This document shows positions 49,835-59,995 of a stretch of 64,000 bases of DNA, piece by piece; position 1 is the first letter of the stretch, and the number at the start of each line of letters is the position of its first letter. The notes under the pieces were generated by a model that saw nothing but the letters and a program-made list of their open reading frames with translations, did no database searches and was not told where the DNA came from. A program made the translations under genes and the position numbers. The stretch is from CAYRAV01 sp964422365 (GTDB lineage: Bacteria; Bacillota; Clostridia; Lachnospirales; Lachnospiraceae): the NCBI GenBank assembly GCA_964422365.1, contig CAYRAV010000006.1, forward strand, positions 1 through 64,000, in the 5' to 3' direction.

Positions 49835-51568
49835 TTATAACATTTTATTAATCATTTCTGTTACACTATCAGCTAATGCAGCGGATTTCTGGTTTGCATC
49901 TTCTAAAGATGTTCCAACTACACCAAAGTAGAATTTAATCTTTGGCTCTGTTCCTGAAGGTCTTGCACATAACCATGCGTTATCACTCAAATCATAATAT
50001 AAAACGTTAGAATTTGGTAATCCTGTAGGTTTAACTTCACCTGTTGCCATATCTTTAATGGTATCTTCCTTGTAATCTCTTGCTGATAATACTTTGTACC
50101 CGCCAATTTCTGTTGGAGTTTCGTTTCTTAAGGTATTCATAATTGTCTGGATTTTCTCTAATCCTTCGATACCGCTTAAACCAATTGCTTTGATATCATC
50201 CTTATAATATCCATATTTTTCATACATGGCAACCATAGCATCCCACAGTGTCATGCCTTTTGTTTTATAATAGGCAGCTGCTTCACAAAGTGCCATTGTT
50301 GCTACGATTGCATCTTTGTCTCTTGCATGTGTTCCTATTAAACAGCCATAGCTTTCTTCAAATCCAAACAGATAAGAACCTTTTCCTGTTGTTTCAAAAC
50401 CAAGTATTTGCTGTCCAATAAATTTGAAACCTGTTAATACTTCAATTAATTTTACATCATAATATTTTGCAATAGCATCTGCCATATTAGAGGTAACAAT
50501 CGTTTTAATTAATGCACCATCTTTCGGAAGACCTTTTGTTTCTTTTATTTGTCCAATTTCATAATCTGCTAACAGGCATCCTGACATATTACCTGTTAAT
50601 GTAATGTATTCTCCCGATTTTGCATCCTTCACATATACACCTAAACGGTCAGCATCAGGATCAGTAGCAAGCACTAGATCCGCATCTTTTTCTTTTGCTA
50701 ATTTTAATGCCAATGTAAATGCTTCTGCTGCCTCCGGATTAGGATAACTTACAGTTGGGAATTCTCCATCAGGAAGTTCCTGTTCAGGTACAACATAGAC
50801 ATTTTCAAAACCTATTTCTTTTAATATTCTTCTTGCAGGAATATTTCCTGTTCCATGAAGTGGAGTATAGACAATTTTTAAATCTTTTCCTACTTCTTTG
50901 ATACTATCCCAATGTATCACCTGTTTCTTTAACTCTTCCATGTATTTATCATCAATGGCAGCCCCAATTACTTCATAAAGTCCCGCTTTTTCAGCTTCTG
51001 CTTTACTCATTGTTTTCACTGTATTGTAATCTGTTACAGCTTTTACTTCTGCCATAATACCACTATCATGAGGCGGTGTAATCTGTGCACCATCTTCCCA
51101 GTATACTTTGTATCCATTATATTCTGGTGGATTGTGGCTGGCTGTAATGTTAATTCCAGCAATACATTTTAATTCCCTTACTGCAAATGACAACTCAGGT
51201 GTCGGACGTAATGTTTCAAATACATACGCTTTGATTCCATTTGCCGCAAGGCATAATGCAGCTTCATCTGCAAATTCAGGTGACATACGGCGGGAATCAT
51301 ATGCAATGGCAACTCCTTTTGAAGCAAACTCTTTCTTAACAATATAATTTGCCAAGCCTTGTGTTGCTTTACGAACAGTATAAACATTCATACGATTTGT
51401 TCCTGCACCGATGATTCCACGAAGTCCTGCAGTTCCAAATTCAAGTTCCTTATAAAACCTTTCCTTGATTTCGTTTTCATCATCTTTGATCGACTGCAGC
51501 TCTTTCTTTGTTTCCTCATCAAAATAAGGGTTTGTTAACCATTGTTCATAAATACTTTTGTACTCCAT
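49835..51568 (-). CDS. pgm: Phosphoglucomutase/phosphomannomutase
   Basis: Interconverts glucose 1-phosphate and glucose 6-phosphate. The 577-residue alpha-D-phosphohexomutase has the phosphoserine loop GINITASHNPPEYNGYK (near 140), the metal loop ATDPDADRLGVYV near 305, the sugar loop GFEESYGCLIG near 408 and the phosphate-binding RPSGTEPKIKFY near 520. It would channel products of maltodextrin phosphorolysis and glycogen turnover. AGGAGG precedes the ATG. The gene stands between convergent and divergent repeats and appears monocistronic. Confidence 0.96.
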   Translation of the reverse strand: MEYKSIYEQWLTNPYFDEETKKELQSIKDDENEIKERFYKELEFGTAGLRGIIGAGTNRMNVYTVRKATQGLANYIVKKEFASKGVAIAYDSRRMSPEFADEAALCLAANGIKAYVFETLRPTPELSFAVRELKCIAGINITASHNPPEYNGYKVYWEDGAQITPPHDSGIMAEVKAVTDYNTVKTMSKAEAEKAGLYEVIGAAIDDKYMEELKKQVIHWDSIKEVGKDLKIVYTPLHGTGNIPARRILKEIGFENVYVVPEQELPDGEFPTVSYPNPEAAEAFTLALKLAKEKDADLVLATDPDADRLGVYVKDAKSGEYITLTGNMSGCLLADYEIGQIKETKGLPKDGALIKTIVTSNMADAIAKYYDVKLIEVLTGFKFIGQQILGFETTGKGSYLFGFEESYGCLIGTHARDKDAIVATMALCEAAAYYKTKGMTLWDAMVAMYEKYGYYKDDIKAIGLSGIEGLEKIQTIMNTLRNETPTEIGGYKVLSARDYKEDTIKDMATGEVKPTGLPNSNVLYYDLSDNAWLCARPSGTEPKIKFYFGVVGTSLEDANQKSAALADSVTEMINKML

Positions 51569-51673
51569 TATCTGTTCCTCCTGTTTTTTTATAAATATAT
51601 GTAGATATTGTTATGTACACTTGTGACAAACCTGCAAATGCTCTCTTCGTTTGCCTTTCGCCGCCGCTGATAC

Positions 51674-51702
51674 AAAGAGTGAGTGTACTTTTCTCACTCT
51701 TT
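51674..51702. terminator. Possible terminator after the PEGA gene
   Basis: AAAGAGTGAG (51674-51683) pairs with CTCACTCTTT (51693-51702), overlapping the last bases of the PEGA gene. The T-tract after it is poor, so function is uncertain. Confidence 0.4.
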
Positions 51703-53101
51703 ATTCTGCAATCGGAACCATTTCTGAGAATTGGTATACTGCATCTTTCGAATCATCTTTTACTTGTATTGTATAACTTTTGGTCTGATATCCCTGCATG
51801 GATAATAATATAGACAATGTTCCAATCTGCTTTTCAAAGCTGACAGGCACATCTCCTTTATATACACCATTCACATATACCTGTGCACCTATTGGTGAAC
51901 GAATACTAATGACATGATTAGGATCGGTCTGTGCTGATGCGGCAGGCGAAGGATTCACTTCTGGACTGGCGGTCGGTTCTACAGCAGAAGTACTTTGTGT
52001 ATTGTTAGTTGGTACAGCCGTTGCTGGTGGATTGCTTACTTGTGGTGCCGATGTTATCGTTGCTTCTACCAAATCAATGGCCACCGTTTCATATGCCTTA
52101 CTATTTTCCCCGATGATTAAAGTTCCTGTATAATCCATATAACCTCTGGCTGTTACGCGTATATCATACTCACCAAATGGAAGTTCCACTGGCTTCTTAT
52201 ATTCTGTTTCTGTATTATTAATATATAACTCTGCACCTGCCGGCGAAATGTCAAATTCTACCGAAACCGTCTGTTCTGCTTCTTTGCGGTACTCGCTCAT
52301 GTCTACTGTAATCTCTTTATCTCTTTCAACTGTGATATATTTTATTCCTTTGAGATTACCATTTTCCAATGTCAAACGATAGGAACCTTCTCTTGCAACA
52401 ATTACCATATCTTTTTTGACTGACATAAAAATATCATTTCCAACTTCCACTGTCCCTCCAATGAAATCTTTATAACCACTGAACCTGATATAACCATGTC
52501 CTTTTGCAAGAATGATGGAATAAACAGACTGCCCAACACCTTTTATATCCAGCACATCCTGTTTATCCAGTTCTGAAAAAGCAAATTCTTTTTTTCCATT
52601 AAGCATTACAATCTGTGCACCATACTGATACATTTTTTGTCCAATCTGTATCTGTCTGTCCACTTCATCTATTTTATAATTACTAATATTCTTATACTCC
52701 CATGAATCAGGGGAAATCTGCAGCTTTATTAACTTACTGCCAGCAGACAAAAAATATGCATCTACAATATCACCCAAATTAATCTCGCTCATAGACATGA
52801 TATTGTTATGCTTACTTGTCACATCAGTTCCGCCAGTATAGGTCAATGTAATCTCTAAATCATTGGCAATATTATATATTGTAACATTCTGAAGACCTGT
52901 GTTAATCTTTGTTACTACACCTGTTATCTCTGTGTCATACATTTTTGTAGGTTCTGGAGCTGTTCCATTAGATGTTATCTGCCGCTTCACAGTGTTCTTA
53001 TGATTAGTACTATTGATACTTGTTGCTGCTATCACAACAAATAGTATCACCAAAAAAATAATAATCGCTGCTCCGTACCTTTTCTGATATTTCTCCTGCA
53101 T
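51701..53101 (-). CDS. Membrane-anchored PEGA-domain protein
   Basis: A 466-residue protein with a short cytosolic start, one membrane helix (AAIIIFLVILFVVIAATS, about 12-30) and a large extracytoplasmic part. Residues about 45-275 hold beta-rich sequence of unknown type. Two PEGA domains follow, separated by a Pro/Thr/Ser linker: FDISPAGAELYINNTE (near 283) and IRSPIGAQVYVNGVYKGD (near 402), each with the SPxGAxVYVNG signature. PEGA domains are surface modules of unclear function. The ATG at 53101 follows GGAGGTAAAT. It is 96 bp from the CotS-like gene on the same strand. Confidence 0.82.
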   Translation of the reverse strand: MQEKYQKRYGAAIIIFLVILFVVIAATSINSTNHKNTVKRQITSNGTAPEPTKMYDTEITGVVTKINTGLQNVTIYNIANDLEITLTYTGGTDVTSKHNNIMSMSEINLGDIVDAYFLSAGSKLIKLQISPDSWEYKNISNYKIDEVDRQIQIGQKMYQYGAQIVMLNGKKEFAFSELDKQDVLDIKGVGQSVYSIILAKGHGYIRFSGYKDFIGGTVEVGNDIFMSVKKDMVIVAREGSYRLTLENGNLKGIKYITVERDKEITVDMSEYRKEAEQTVSVEFDISPAGAELYINNTETEYKKPVELPFGEYDIRVTARGYMDYTGTLIIGENSKAYETVAIDLVEATITSAPQVSNPPATAVPTNNTQSTSAVEPTASPEVNPSPAASAQTDPNHVISIRSPIGAQVYVNGVYKGDVPVSFEKQIGTLSILLSMQGYQTKSYTIQVKDDSKDAVYQFSEMVPIAE

Positions 53102-53197
53102 ATTTACCTCCGTGCCCTGCACGATCTGTTTCTTTACAATATAATGGCTACCACAAACCTTATAATCTCCCCTATTATACTATAATCTTTTTAAAAT

Positions 53198-54202
53198 TTA
53201 AAGTGAAATATTCGTAAAATTCCTAATTTCATTTAATAATACATTTTTCTGCTTCATTTGTTCTTTTATATTCACTAATTTCTGAATATTTCTTTGGGAA
53301 ATCCATGATTTTTTACTGTTATAATAAAAGTTTGTTACCTTCCAGAATTTTTCAGGATATAAAACTAATATATAAAATAGTTTCCATTCTTCTTCTGACA
53401 AAGGCATTACTTTTCTGTAACCCTCAATCATGGCCTTGGCATAGGCCAATTTCCAATTATTTTTTTCCATTACTTTTCTAAAAAATCCATATAAATCCAT
53501 CATTTGTAAACCTATTTCTGCACGTTCAAAATTAGTGGTAAATAATCCCTGCTTTGTCATCAAAACATTATGATAATTATAACTTCCATGGCAGATGTGC
53601 TGCTCCTCCACACATTTGTCCATCCATTTTTCATAACCCGAGGCATTTAATATCTGCAGTGCTTCTGTTGCCTGGAGATAAAATTCCTGAAAGCAGGAGA
53701 GAAAATATACCTCAAATTCATTTTTCTGTTTTTTCTCCTTTACATAAGAAAATACCCTTTTTAATTCTCTATTATGTTTATGAAAAATAAATGGAAGTTT
53801 TTTTTCCTCTGGATATACTCTTTCTTCTTCTAATCCTGTATTTCTCATTTTTTCATGAAGCAATGCCAAATTTTCTGAAGCTTCCCTAACCTGTTTTAAA
53901 TCTTTTAAATTACATTCCTCTCCCTGAATCCAATGTTTTATAAAATATTGCTTTCCTGTTGTATCTTGTGTGAGAAGTTCCTGGTTTTTGTTTTTTTCAA
54001 AACGGTCTGTTAAGAGAAATTTGTTTTCATATAATGATTCTTTTATTTCATGTTCAAACTCTAAATGTTTTATTTTCCCGCTAAAATTTTTTAGAATCCG
54101 CAGCCCCTTTGTTGTCTCTAAAATCCATGCTCCTCTGGTTCTATATGCCCTATTCACATTCCAATCATACTGTGCAAAAACATCTTCTATTCTGTCCTCC
54201 AT
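53198..54202 (-). CDS. CotS-like spore coat protein, degenerate kinase fold
   Basis: A 334-residue protein of the CotS/aminoglycoside phosphotransferase-like group. N-terminal lobe elements (WILETTKGLRILKNF with the lysine, EFEHEI) are present. The catalytic loop reads HGSYNYHNVL near 208, with serine where Asp is usual, and the following metal motif is TNFERAEIG in place of DFD. Such losses are common in CotS-type proteins, which act as coat components rather than active kinases. Supports sporulation in this organism. AAGGAGGAGG precedes the start. Confidence 0.75.
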   Translation of the reverse strand: MEDRIEDVFAQYDWNVNRAYRTRGAWILETTKGLRILKNFSGKIKHLEFEHEIKESLYENKFLLTDRFEKNKNQELLTQDTTGKQYFIKHWIQGEECNLKDLKQVREASENLALLHEKMRNTGLEEERVYPEEKKLPFIFHKHNRELKRVFSYVKEKKQKNEFEVYFLSCFQEFYLQATEALQILNASGYEKWMDKCVEEQHICHGSYNYHNVLMTKQGLFTTNFERAEIGLQMMDLYGFFRKVMEKNNWKLAYAKAMIEGYRKVMPLSEEEWKLFYILVLYPEKFWKVTNFYYNSKKSWISQRNIQKLVNIKEQMKQKNVLLNEIRNFTNISL

Positions 54203-54269
54203 GCTTTGCCCTCCTCCTTAAGAAAGATTATACTTTAAGTTTACTGAACCCTTCTTAATCTTATTGGGA

Positions 54270-54309
54270 AAAGCGGATTTTTATGACTGGATTTTAGATG
54301 TGCCGCTTT
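54270..54309. terminator. Weak terminator after cca
   Basis: AAAGCGG (54270-54276) pairs with CCGCTTT (54303-54309). The loop is long and the T-tract is modest on both strands. Confidence 0.4.
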
Positions 54310-54340
54310 GATTTTACTTTTAAAATGAATCAGAGGACTA

Positions 54341-55726
54341 TCATTTCATTATCTGCTCTTTGGCAATTTCCAGCAAAATATCTTTTTGATTCAACTCCGG
54401 ATTTTCGAGCACTATTTCCAATAAACCATTTAGTACTGTTCCGATTGTTCTTCCTGGTTCATATCCTATCTCTAACAAATCTCTTCCGTTAATCTTTAGC
54501 ATCTTAAGACTTGTACACTCTCCTGTTTTTTTTACTTCTTCATACAAAAGCTCTGCATTCTTTATGTTTTCTAATTTCCCTTCTTGTTGATATTTACTTT
54601 GTGCTCTTCTGTCTGCCTTTTGCATGATAAATAGATATGGCATCCACTGGCTGCCAATTTTGTGAATGGCACGGCGCATAGAGTTTCTCTTCAAGTTAAA
54701 ATGATAATCATGCCATTTGATTAAATGGCATACCATTTCTATAGTGTCATTATCGAATCTTAGACGTTTTAATACTTCTTCTGCTCTCTTTGCTCCAATT
54801 TCCGGATGCATAATAAAATGTCCAACTCCATTTTCATCTACCTTTTTTGTTTCTGGCTTTGCAATATCATGCAGGAGTGCCGTCCAGCAAAGAGCATGAT
54901 ATTCTTTCTCTCCCACTTGTCGTGTCTTTGCTTCTTTTTGCATTTCCTGCAGTGCTCTTACACAGTGGTCTCCTACATTATAACAATGATGGGGGTTGTC
55001 CTGATTTGTTTCGAACATGATATCGAGTTCCGGTAATACAACTTTTGTAATTCCTGTTTCATAAGCATCCTTTATTTTCTCCGGATAAGGGGAAACCAGT
55101 AATTTATCTATCTCTTCACGGATACGTTCTGCACTGATTTTTCCAATAGTATCTGCTTTTTCCTCAATGGCATTTCTTGTGTTTTCTTCTATGGTAAAAC
55201 CAAGCTGGCCTGAAAAACGAATAGCCCGAAGCATACGAAGCGCATCTTCTGCAAAACGCTCCATGGGATTTCCCACACAGCGAATCACTCCGCGTTCTAA
55301 ATCCCTTACCCCTTCAAATGCATCTATGATGCCCTCTTCTTCATTGTATGCCATAGCATTAATGGTAAAATCCCTGCGTTTTAAATCCTCTAATAAATCC
55401 GGAGTAAATTCCACACTTTCGGGATGCCTGCTGTCTTCATATTTTCCATCAATTCGGTAAGTTGTAACTTCAAATCCTTCCTTATCCAGCATAACTGTAA
55501 CCGTACCATGCTGAATACCAGTATCTATCGTGCGGTGAAAAATTTCCTTTATCTGATCAGGTTTTGCTGATGTGGTAATGTCCCAATCTTTTGGCTCTCT
55601 TCCTAACAAAGCATCCCTGACACAGCCGCCTACTGCATATGCTTCATATCCATTGGCATTTAACTGGGTAATAATCATCTTTACTTTTTCAGGTATTTGC
55701 AATTTTTGTTGTAACACATTTCTCAC
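54341..55726 (-). CDS. cca: CCA tRNA nucleotidyltransferase
   Basis: Adds or repairs the CCA end of tRNAs. The 461-residue protein has the nucleotidyltransferase core AVGGCVRDALLGREPKDWDITTSA (about 31-54) with catalytic DxD, the RRDFTINAMAYNEE motif near 114, GxxxD(C)R region, and an HD domain (LCWTALLHDIAKPE near 285, then a second His-Asp pair KWHDYHFN near 345). The C-terminal HD domain makes it longer than the minimal class II enzyme. It starts with an ATG at 55726 without a strong AGGAGG site. Confidence 0.95.
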   Translation of the reverse strand: MRNVLQQKLQIPEKVKMIITQLNANGYEAYAVGGCVRDALLGREPKDWDITTSAKPDQIKEIFHRTIDTGIQHGTVTVMLDKEGFEVTTYRIDGKYEDSRHPESVEFTPDLLEDLKRRDFTINAMAYNEEEGIIDAFEGVRDLERGVIRCVGNPMERFAEDALRMLRAIRFSGQLGFTIEENTRNAIEEKADTIGKISAERIREEIDKLLVSPYPEKIKDAYETGITKVVLPELDIMFETNQDNPHHCYNVGDHCVRALQEMQKEAKTRQVGEKEYHALCWTALLHDIAKPETKKVDENGVGHFIMHPEIGAKRAEEVLKRLRFDNDTIEMVCHLIKWHDYHFNLKRNSMRRAIHKIGSQWMPYLFIMQKADRRAQSKYQQEGKLENIKNAELLYEEVKKTGECTSLKMLKINGRDLLEIGYEPGRTIGTVLNGLLEIVLENPELNQKDILLEIAKEQIMK

Positions 55727-55794
55727 CTTCTGGTCTAATAATCATTTTTATATTATTTTACGATACCATTTCATTTATTGTCAACTAGGAATGT

Positions 55795-56095
55795 CCTATT
55801 GCCATGGTAAACAAATCCTTCTTTTAAAAATCTTTTCACTACATATTCCATAGATTCTCCAATCTCAATATGTGTCGTTCTAAATCATACATACAAATTA
55901 CTCTTTGTCTCCAACCATGCTCTATACGTAAATGAATATATTCTATATCATAATCACACTTTTGTAATTTCTGTAAAAAGCATCTACATTGTCCTCCTCA
56001 AAATAAAGTTCTGCATCATGACTCCCGAATCAAATGTGCAGGTATTGGGATATGGCTTTCTTTTGCTAATTAATAAATTGTTTCATACAAACACC
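55795..56095 (-). pseudogene. Possible decayed short gene
   Basis: Read on the minus strand, a start with AAGAGGTG (ATG near 56091, MKQFIN then stop) is followed by broken but protein-like blocks in shifting frames: FGSHDAELYFEEDNVDAFY, then DIEYIHLRIEHGWRQRVI, then HIEIGESMEYVVKRFLKEG ending YHGNRTFLVDN. The blocks suggest a small gene broken by stops and frameshifts. The family is not recognised. Confidence 0.45.
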
Positions 56096-56129
56096 TCTTA
56101 ATATTTTATAATATCATAACAATAAAACA

Positions 56130-56153
56130 GCCAGCAGGCAAATACCTACTGGC
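56130..56153 (-). terminator. Terminator of the second Fn3 gene
   Basis: GCCAGCAGG (56130-56138) pairs with CCTACTGGC (56145-56153) with one mismatch, followed on the minus strand by TGTTTTATTG. It lies 49 bp after the gene end. Confidence 0.65.
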
Positions 56154-56201
56154 AAAATTATAATTAACAACCTAGTTTATATATTCTTTATCCTTATCAG
56201 A

Positions 56202-57188
56202 CTAAAGTCCTCCCTTATATGTAAATCCGGTTTGCCACATATAATTTGATCCAGATTTGCTGGTTCCATTAGCTGTCTTTACCTTAGAAATAACATATAC
56301 ATAGTATGTACCTTTGATTTTCTTACCTTTAAATTTGTTAATAGCAACACTTGTAGTCTTTTTTCCTACTGATTTTACTTTTTTAAAGTTTTTCCTTATA
56401 TTATTTTTGGATACATACACATCATACCCTGTTGCTCCCTGCTGTTTATACCAGCTAATTTTAAGCTGATTTACAGATTTCTTATTCTTCTTTACAGCCA
56501 CACTCTTCACCTGCGGCTGTCTAAATACATAAATCGTTTTCCATGAACTATAATAGGTCTTTGCATTTAACTTCTGGTATGCACGAACCATAAACTGATA
56601 TACATTATTATTATTTACGGAAAAATCTAAAGATAAATCCTTTGTCGTTCCCTTTTTTATTACTTTACCATTAGAATTTTTCCATCTATATTCATATCCG
56701 TCTGCTGCTTGTTGCTTGTCCCATGATATAATTGCATTTCCTGCCCCAGAATAATAGTTGTTTGTCTTCACACCTTTCATTGCAGATACTTTTGTCTTTG
56801 CATTATCACAATGTCCATAAATTGCATTATCTCCATCTGCATTGCTTGGTGTTACACGAATGTTATATATACAACCACTTTTTAATCCACTGATAGTATA
56901 TGTAGTCTTTGTTGTAAAACCTGCAACAACAAAATCTGAGTTTTCCCCAAAAACATCACTGTAAGAAACTTCATAGCTGTCTGCATTTGCATCACCTTGC
57001 CAGCTAATTGTAATCGTGCTGTCTGTGAAATCCGTCTGTTCCACATTAGACACTTCCAACAAGTTAGCAGATGCTGCAGTTGCAGTGTTTCCCGTAAACG
57101 CTTTGATTGCTCCTGTCTTCATTCCAACTGGCACTACTATAACAGCTGCCATTGTAAGGCTAATCGCCTTTTTTAATAATTTATTCAT
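56202..57188 (-). CDS. Secreted fibronectin type III repeat protein, second
   Basis: A 328-residue exported protein: signal peptide (KAISLTMAAVIVVPVGMKTGA, cut near 36), then three Fn3-like modules near 45-135 (DSTITISWQGDANADSYEVS), 140-225 (NAIISWDKQQAADGYEYRW) and 230-315 (LKISWYKQQGATGYDVYVSK). The last module is shared with the protein at 28905, and here continues into a fuller C-terminus ending WQTGFTYKGGL. No anchor motif is seen. Start ATG at 57188 with GGGGAAAAC before it. The role is unproven, probably extracellular. Confidence 0.8.
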   Translation of the reverse strand: MNKLLKKAISLTMAAVIVVPVGMKTGAIKAFTGNTATAASANLLEVSNVEQTDFTDSTITISWQGDANADSYEVSYSDVFGENSDFVVAGFTTKTTYTISGLKSGCIYNIRVTPSNADGDNAIYGHCDNAKTKVSAMKGVKTNNYYSGAGNAIISWDKQQAADGYEYRWKNSNGKVIKKGTTKDLSLDFSVNNNNVYQFMVRAYQKLNAKTYYSSWKTIYVFRQPQVKSVAVKKNKKSVNQLKISWYKQQGATGYDVYVSKNNIRKNFKKVKSVGKKTTSVAINKFKGKKIKGTYYVYVISKVKTANGTSKSGSNYMWQTGFTYKGGL

Positions 57189-57279
57189 TTGTTTTCCCCA
57201 TTTCTTTTTTAACCATTAGTTTTAGTATTTTCATTATAAAACATGTTTATATTGTATGTCAAGTCCCTCTCTTCTCTTG

Positions 57280-57981
57280 TTATTCAGCCTCTATCTGCTT
57301 AACCTCACAATTTGACAGATAGATTGTTTTCCTAACATAATCCTTTACTTCCTCTACTGTAGTACCACTAAACTGGTCATCCATAATAAAGGCACCATTA
57401 GCATTTGTAATGCCATTCTCATTTGTTACAAATGTTATCATTACAGGAAATCCGCTTTCATAAGTATAAATATATATTGCATTCTCATCAACCTTATCAC
57501 TTAAAAATGAAGTTTCTACAGAATATATAGATGAAACAGCAACATTTGTTGATCCACTTCTCGCATTTATTAGAGTTACTATATTGGTAATGACTTTTTT
57601 ATTCAGATATTCTTTTAATTTGTTTGACAAATTTTCTGAATTAATATTGTTCATTGCCATTACTTGACTGAATGAATCTTCTGTTAGTGTAATCTGATAT
57701 GCCGCCTTTGGTGTACTGTAATCACCATTTTGGATTGTGCTGACTGCATCGCTGATTTCTGTAGAACTGTTTAGAGCCTCCCTATATTCTTCATTCCTAA
57801 TCATCTCATCTAACAACGACACAACCTCAAGACCATGCTCATAAAGAGATTTATCCTCTGAACCAGCCTTATAAACTGGTTGGTTATTAGAATCATTCTT
57901 TGCAGTACAAGAGCATAACACTAGTGACAACATCAATAAAATGCTTGCTGCTACTCTTTTTTTACTTATTTGTCTTTTCAT
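57280..57981 (-). CDS. Lipoprotein of unknown function
   Basis: A 233-residue lipoprotein. The signal SILLMLSLVLCSC gives a lipobox cysteine near residue 25. The mature part is mixed alpha/beta, with helices around 48-62 and 115-130 and a beta-rich end. No family recognised. It is 91 bp upstream of the Fn3 gene on the same strand and could be co-transcribed. Confidence 0.65.
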   Translation of the reverse strand: MKRQISKKRVAASILLMLSLVLCSCTAKNDSNNQPVYKAGSEDKSLYEHGLEVVSLLDEMIRNEEYREALNSSTEISDAVSTIQNGDYSTPKAAYQITLTEDSFSQVMAMNNINSENLSNKLKEYLNKKVITNIVTLINARSGSTNVAVSSIYSVETSFLSDKVDENAIYIYTYESGFPVMITFVTNENGITNANGAFIMDDQFSGTTVEEVKDYVRKTIYLSNCEVKQIEAE

Positions 57982-58393
57982 TCTCTCTACCTCTCCTTCT
58001 TCTTATGCATGTACATGAAAACGTGTCTGAAAATTAAAAGTTGCAAAAAAATACCAAAAATATTCGTGCAATAATGAAATAGAAAATATAGGAACCTCTC
58101 AACTATTCTATGAAAGCAAGTTAGATTTTCACATAATCTATGCATTTTTTGTATGTTTCATATTCTCCATTATTTTCTGAAATATATGACTTCCCAATAT
58201 AATACATTCGCTGACACAAGTCACTATACATATATTTCCTATCATCTGTTACAATTGTAAATATCACTATTATTTTAGTAATCTATATCTATTGAACCTA
58301 TTTTACCAAACTCACTAAAAAAATGCAAACTTATATTATACAAATAAAATAGTCTGATAACGGTATTCTCATTATCCACTCCCCCTTTACTTT
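57982..58393. other. Gene-free AT-rich stretch
   Basis: Holds no supported gene. AAAACGTGTCTGAAAATTAAAAG near 58018-58040 resembles a decayed left terminus of family A. It probably includes the lipoprotein promoter. Confidence 0.35.
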
Positions 58394-58402
58394 CCATAAA
58401 AA

Positions 58403-58433
58403 ATGCGCCTTGGTTACTCACAACCAGGCGCAT
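58403..58433 (-). terminator. Terminator of proS
   Basis: ATGCGCCTTGGTT (58403-58415) pairs with AACCAGGCGCAT (58422-58433) with one bulged base. On the minus strand six T's follow directly. Confidence 0.88.
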
Positions 58434-58558
58434 CTGCCATCTTTGATTTGACTAATTGGCTTCCATCAAAAGCCCTCCAGTGACATCACTTATTTCTATA
58501 TTTTAGAACATGCACATTTTGATATAATTTTACAAATCTGCCAACAGGCATTTTAGCA

Positions 58559-59995
58559 TTAATATGCCTTAGCCCAATAAACCATTGTTTTTGCCGGCTT
58601 TCCACAACATACACAAACCTCTCCAACCTTTTCCTGCTCAAATGGCATACAGCGTGAAGTTGCACCAGTTACCTCTTTTATCTTATTTTCACAGACCACA
58701 TCTCCACACCACATTGCCTTCACAAATCCCTGTTTTTCATCAATAATCTTTTTAAATTCATCAAAATCTGAAGCCACATGTGTGTTCGCATCCCTGTGGG
58801 CTCTTGCCCTTTCAAGCATATTCTTCTGCATCTGATCCATTGTTTCCTGGATTTTTGTTTCTAATTCGTCTAAACTTACAAAGATTTTTTCTCTTGTATC
58901 CCTTCTTACCAAAACACACTGATTCTTTTCGATATCTTTAGGACCGATTTCTAAACGAAGCGGAATCCCTCTCATTTCCTGTTCACTGAATTTCCATCCC
59001 GGACTCTTATCAGAATCATCCACTTTTACAGTAAAACTACCCGATAATTGTTCTCTTAACGCATATGCTTTTTCCAGCACACCTTCCTTTTTCTGCATAA
59101 TTGGCACAATCATAATCTGTGTAGGTGCAATTTTCGGAGGTAATACCAAGCCTGAATTGTCACCATGTACCATAATAATTGCACCAATAATTCTTGTGGT
59201 CATTCCCCATGAAGTCTGATGCACATATTGTAATTTATTTTCCTTATCTGTATACTGGATATGAAATGCATGCGCAAAACCATCTCCAAAGTTGTGGCTT
59301 GTACCTGACTGTAATGCTCTTCCATCATGCATTAATGCTTCAATTGTATATGTTGCATTTGCCCCTGCAAATTTTTCCTTCTCTGTCTTCTTTCCCTTAA
59401 TCATCGGAATGGCTAATACATTTTCGCAGAAATCTGCATACATGTTAAGCATCTGCACTGTTCTTTCTTCTGCTTCCTCTGCCGTTGCATGTGCGGTATG
59501 CCCTTCCTGCCATAAAAATTCCATTGTACGCAAAAATGGTCTTGTTGTCTTTTCCCAACGCACTACGGAACACCACTGATTATAAACTTTAGGCAGATCT
59601 CTGTAGGATTCCACAATTTTTGAATATAAATCACAGAATAGTGTTTCTGAAGTTGGTCTGACACAAAGTTTTTCTTGTAATGGCTCTAGTCCTCCTTGTG
59701 TTACCCATGCTACTTCCGGTGCAAAACCTTCTACATGGTCTTTTTCCTTTTCTAATAGACTTTCCGGAATAAACATTGGCATATATACATTTTCCACACC
59801 TGTTTCCTTAAAACGTGCATCTAACTGTTTCTGAATATTTTCCCATATAGCATAACCACCCGGAAGAAAAATAGTACATCCTCTTACACCTGAATAGTCA
59901 ATCAATTCCGCTTTTCTTACAACATCTGTATACCATTGTGCAAAGTTTTCCTCCATAGATGTGATGGATTCTACTAATTTTTTTTCATTTCCCAC
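58559..59995 (-). CDS. proS: Proline--tRNA ligase, archaeal/eukaryal type
   Basis: Charges tRNA-Pro. The 478-residue class II synthetase is the short form without the editing insertion. Visible are the proline-binding CVRPTSETLF near 112, motif 2 VVRWEKTTRPFLRTMEFLW near 143, the GTSHNFGDGFAHAF loop near 232 and motif 3 GMTTRIIGAIIMVHGD near 262, plus a C-terminal four-cysteine-type zinc region (GATSRCMPFEQEK then CVCCGKP). The start is a GTG at 59995 with AAAGGAG about 10 bases upstream. No T-box leader was found in the 445 bases upstream. Confidence 0.95.
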   Translation of the reverse strand: MGNEKKLVESITSMEENFAQWYTDVVRKAELIDYSGVRGCTIFLPGGYAIWENIQKQLDARFKETGVENVYMPMFIPESLLEKEKDHVEGFAPEVAWVTQGGLEPLQEKLCVRPTSETLFCDLYSKIVESYRDLPKVYNQWCSVVRWEKTTRPFLRTMEFLWQEGHTAHATAEEAEERTVQMLNMYADFCENVLAIPMIKGKKTEKEKFAGANATYTIEALMHDGRALQSGTSHNFGDGFAHAFHIQYTDKENKLQYVHQTSWGMTTRIIGAIIMVHGDNSGLVLPPKIAPTQIMIVPIMQKKEGVLEKAYALREQLSGSFTVKVDDSDKSPGWKFSEQEMRGIPLRLEIGPKDIEKNQCVLVRRDTREKIFVSLDELETKIQETMDQMQKNMLERARAHRDANTHVASDFDEFKKIIDEKQGFVKAMWCGDVVCENKIKEVTGATSRCMPFEQEKVGEVCVCCGKPAKTMVYWAKAY

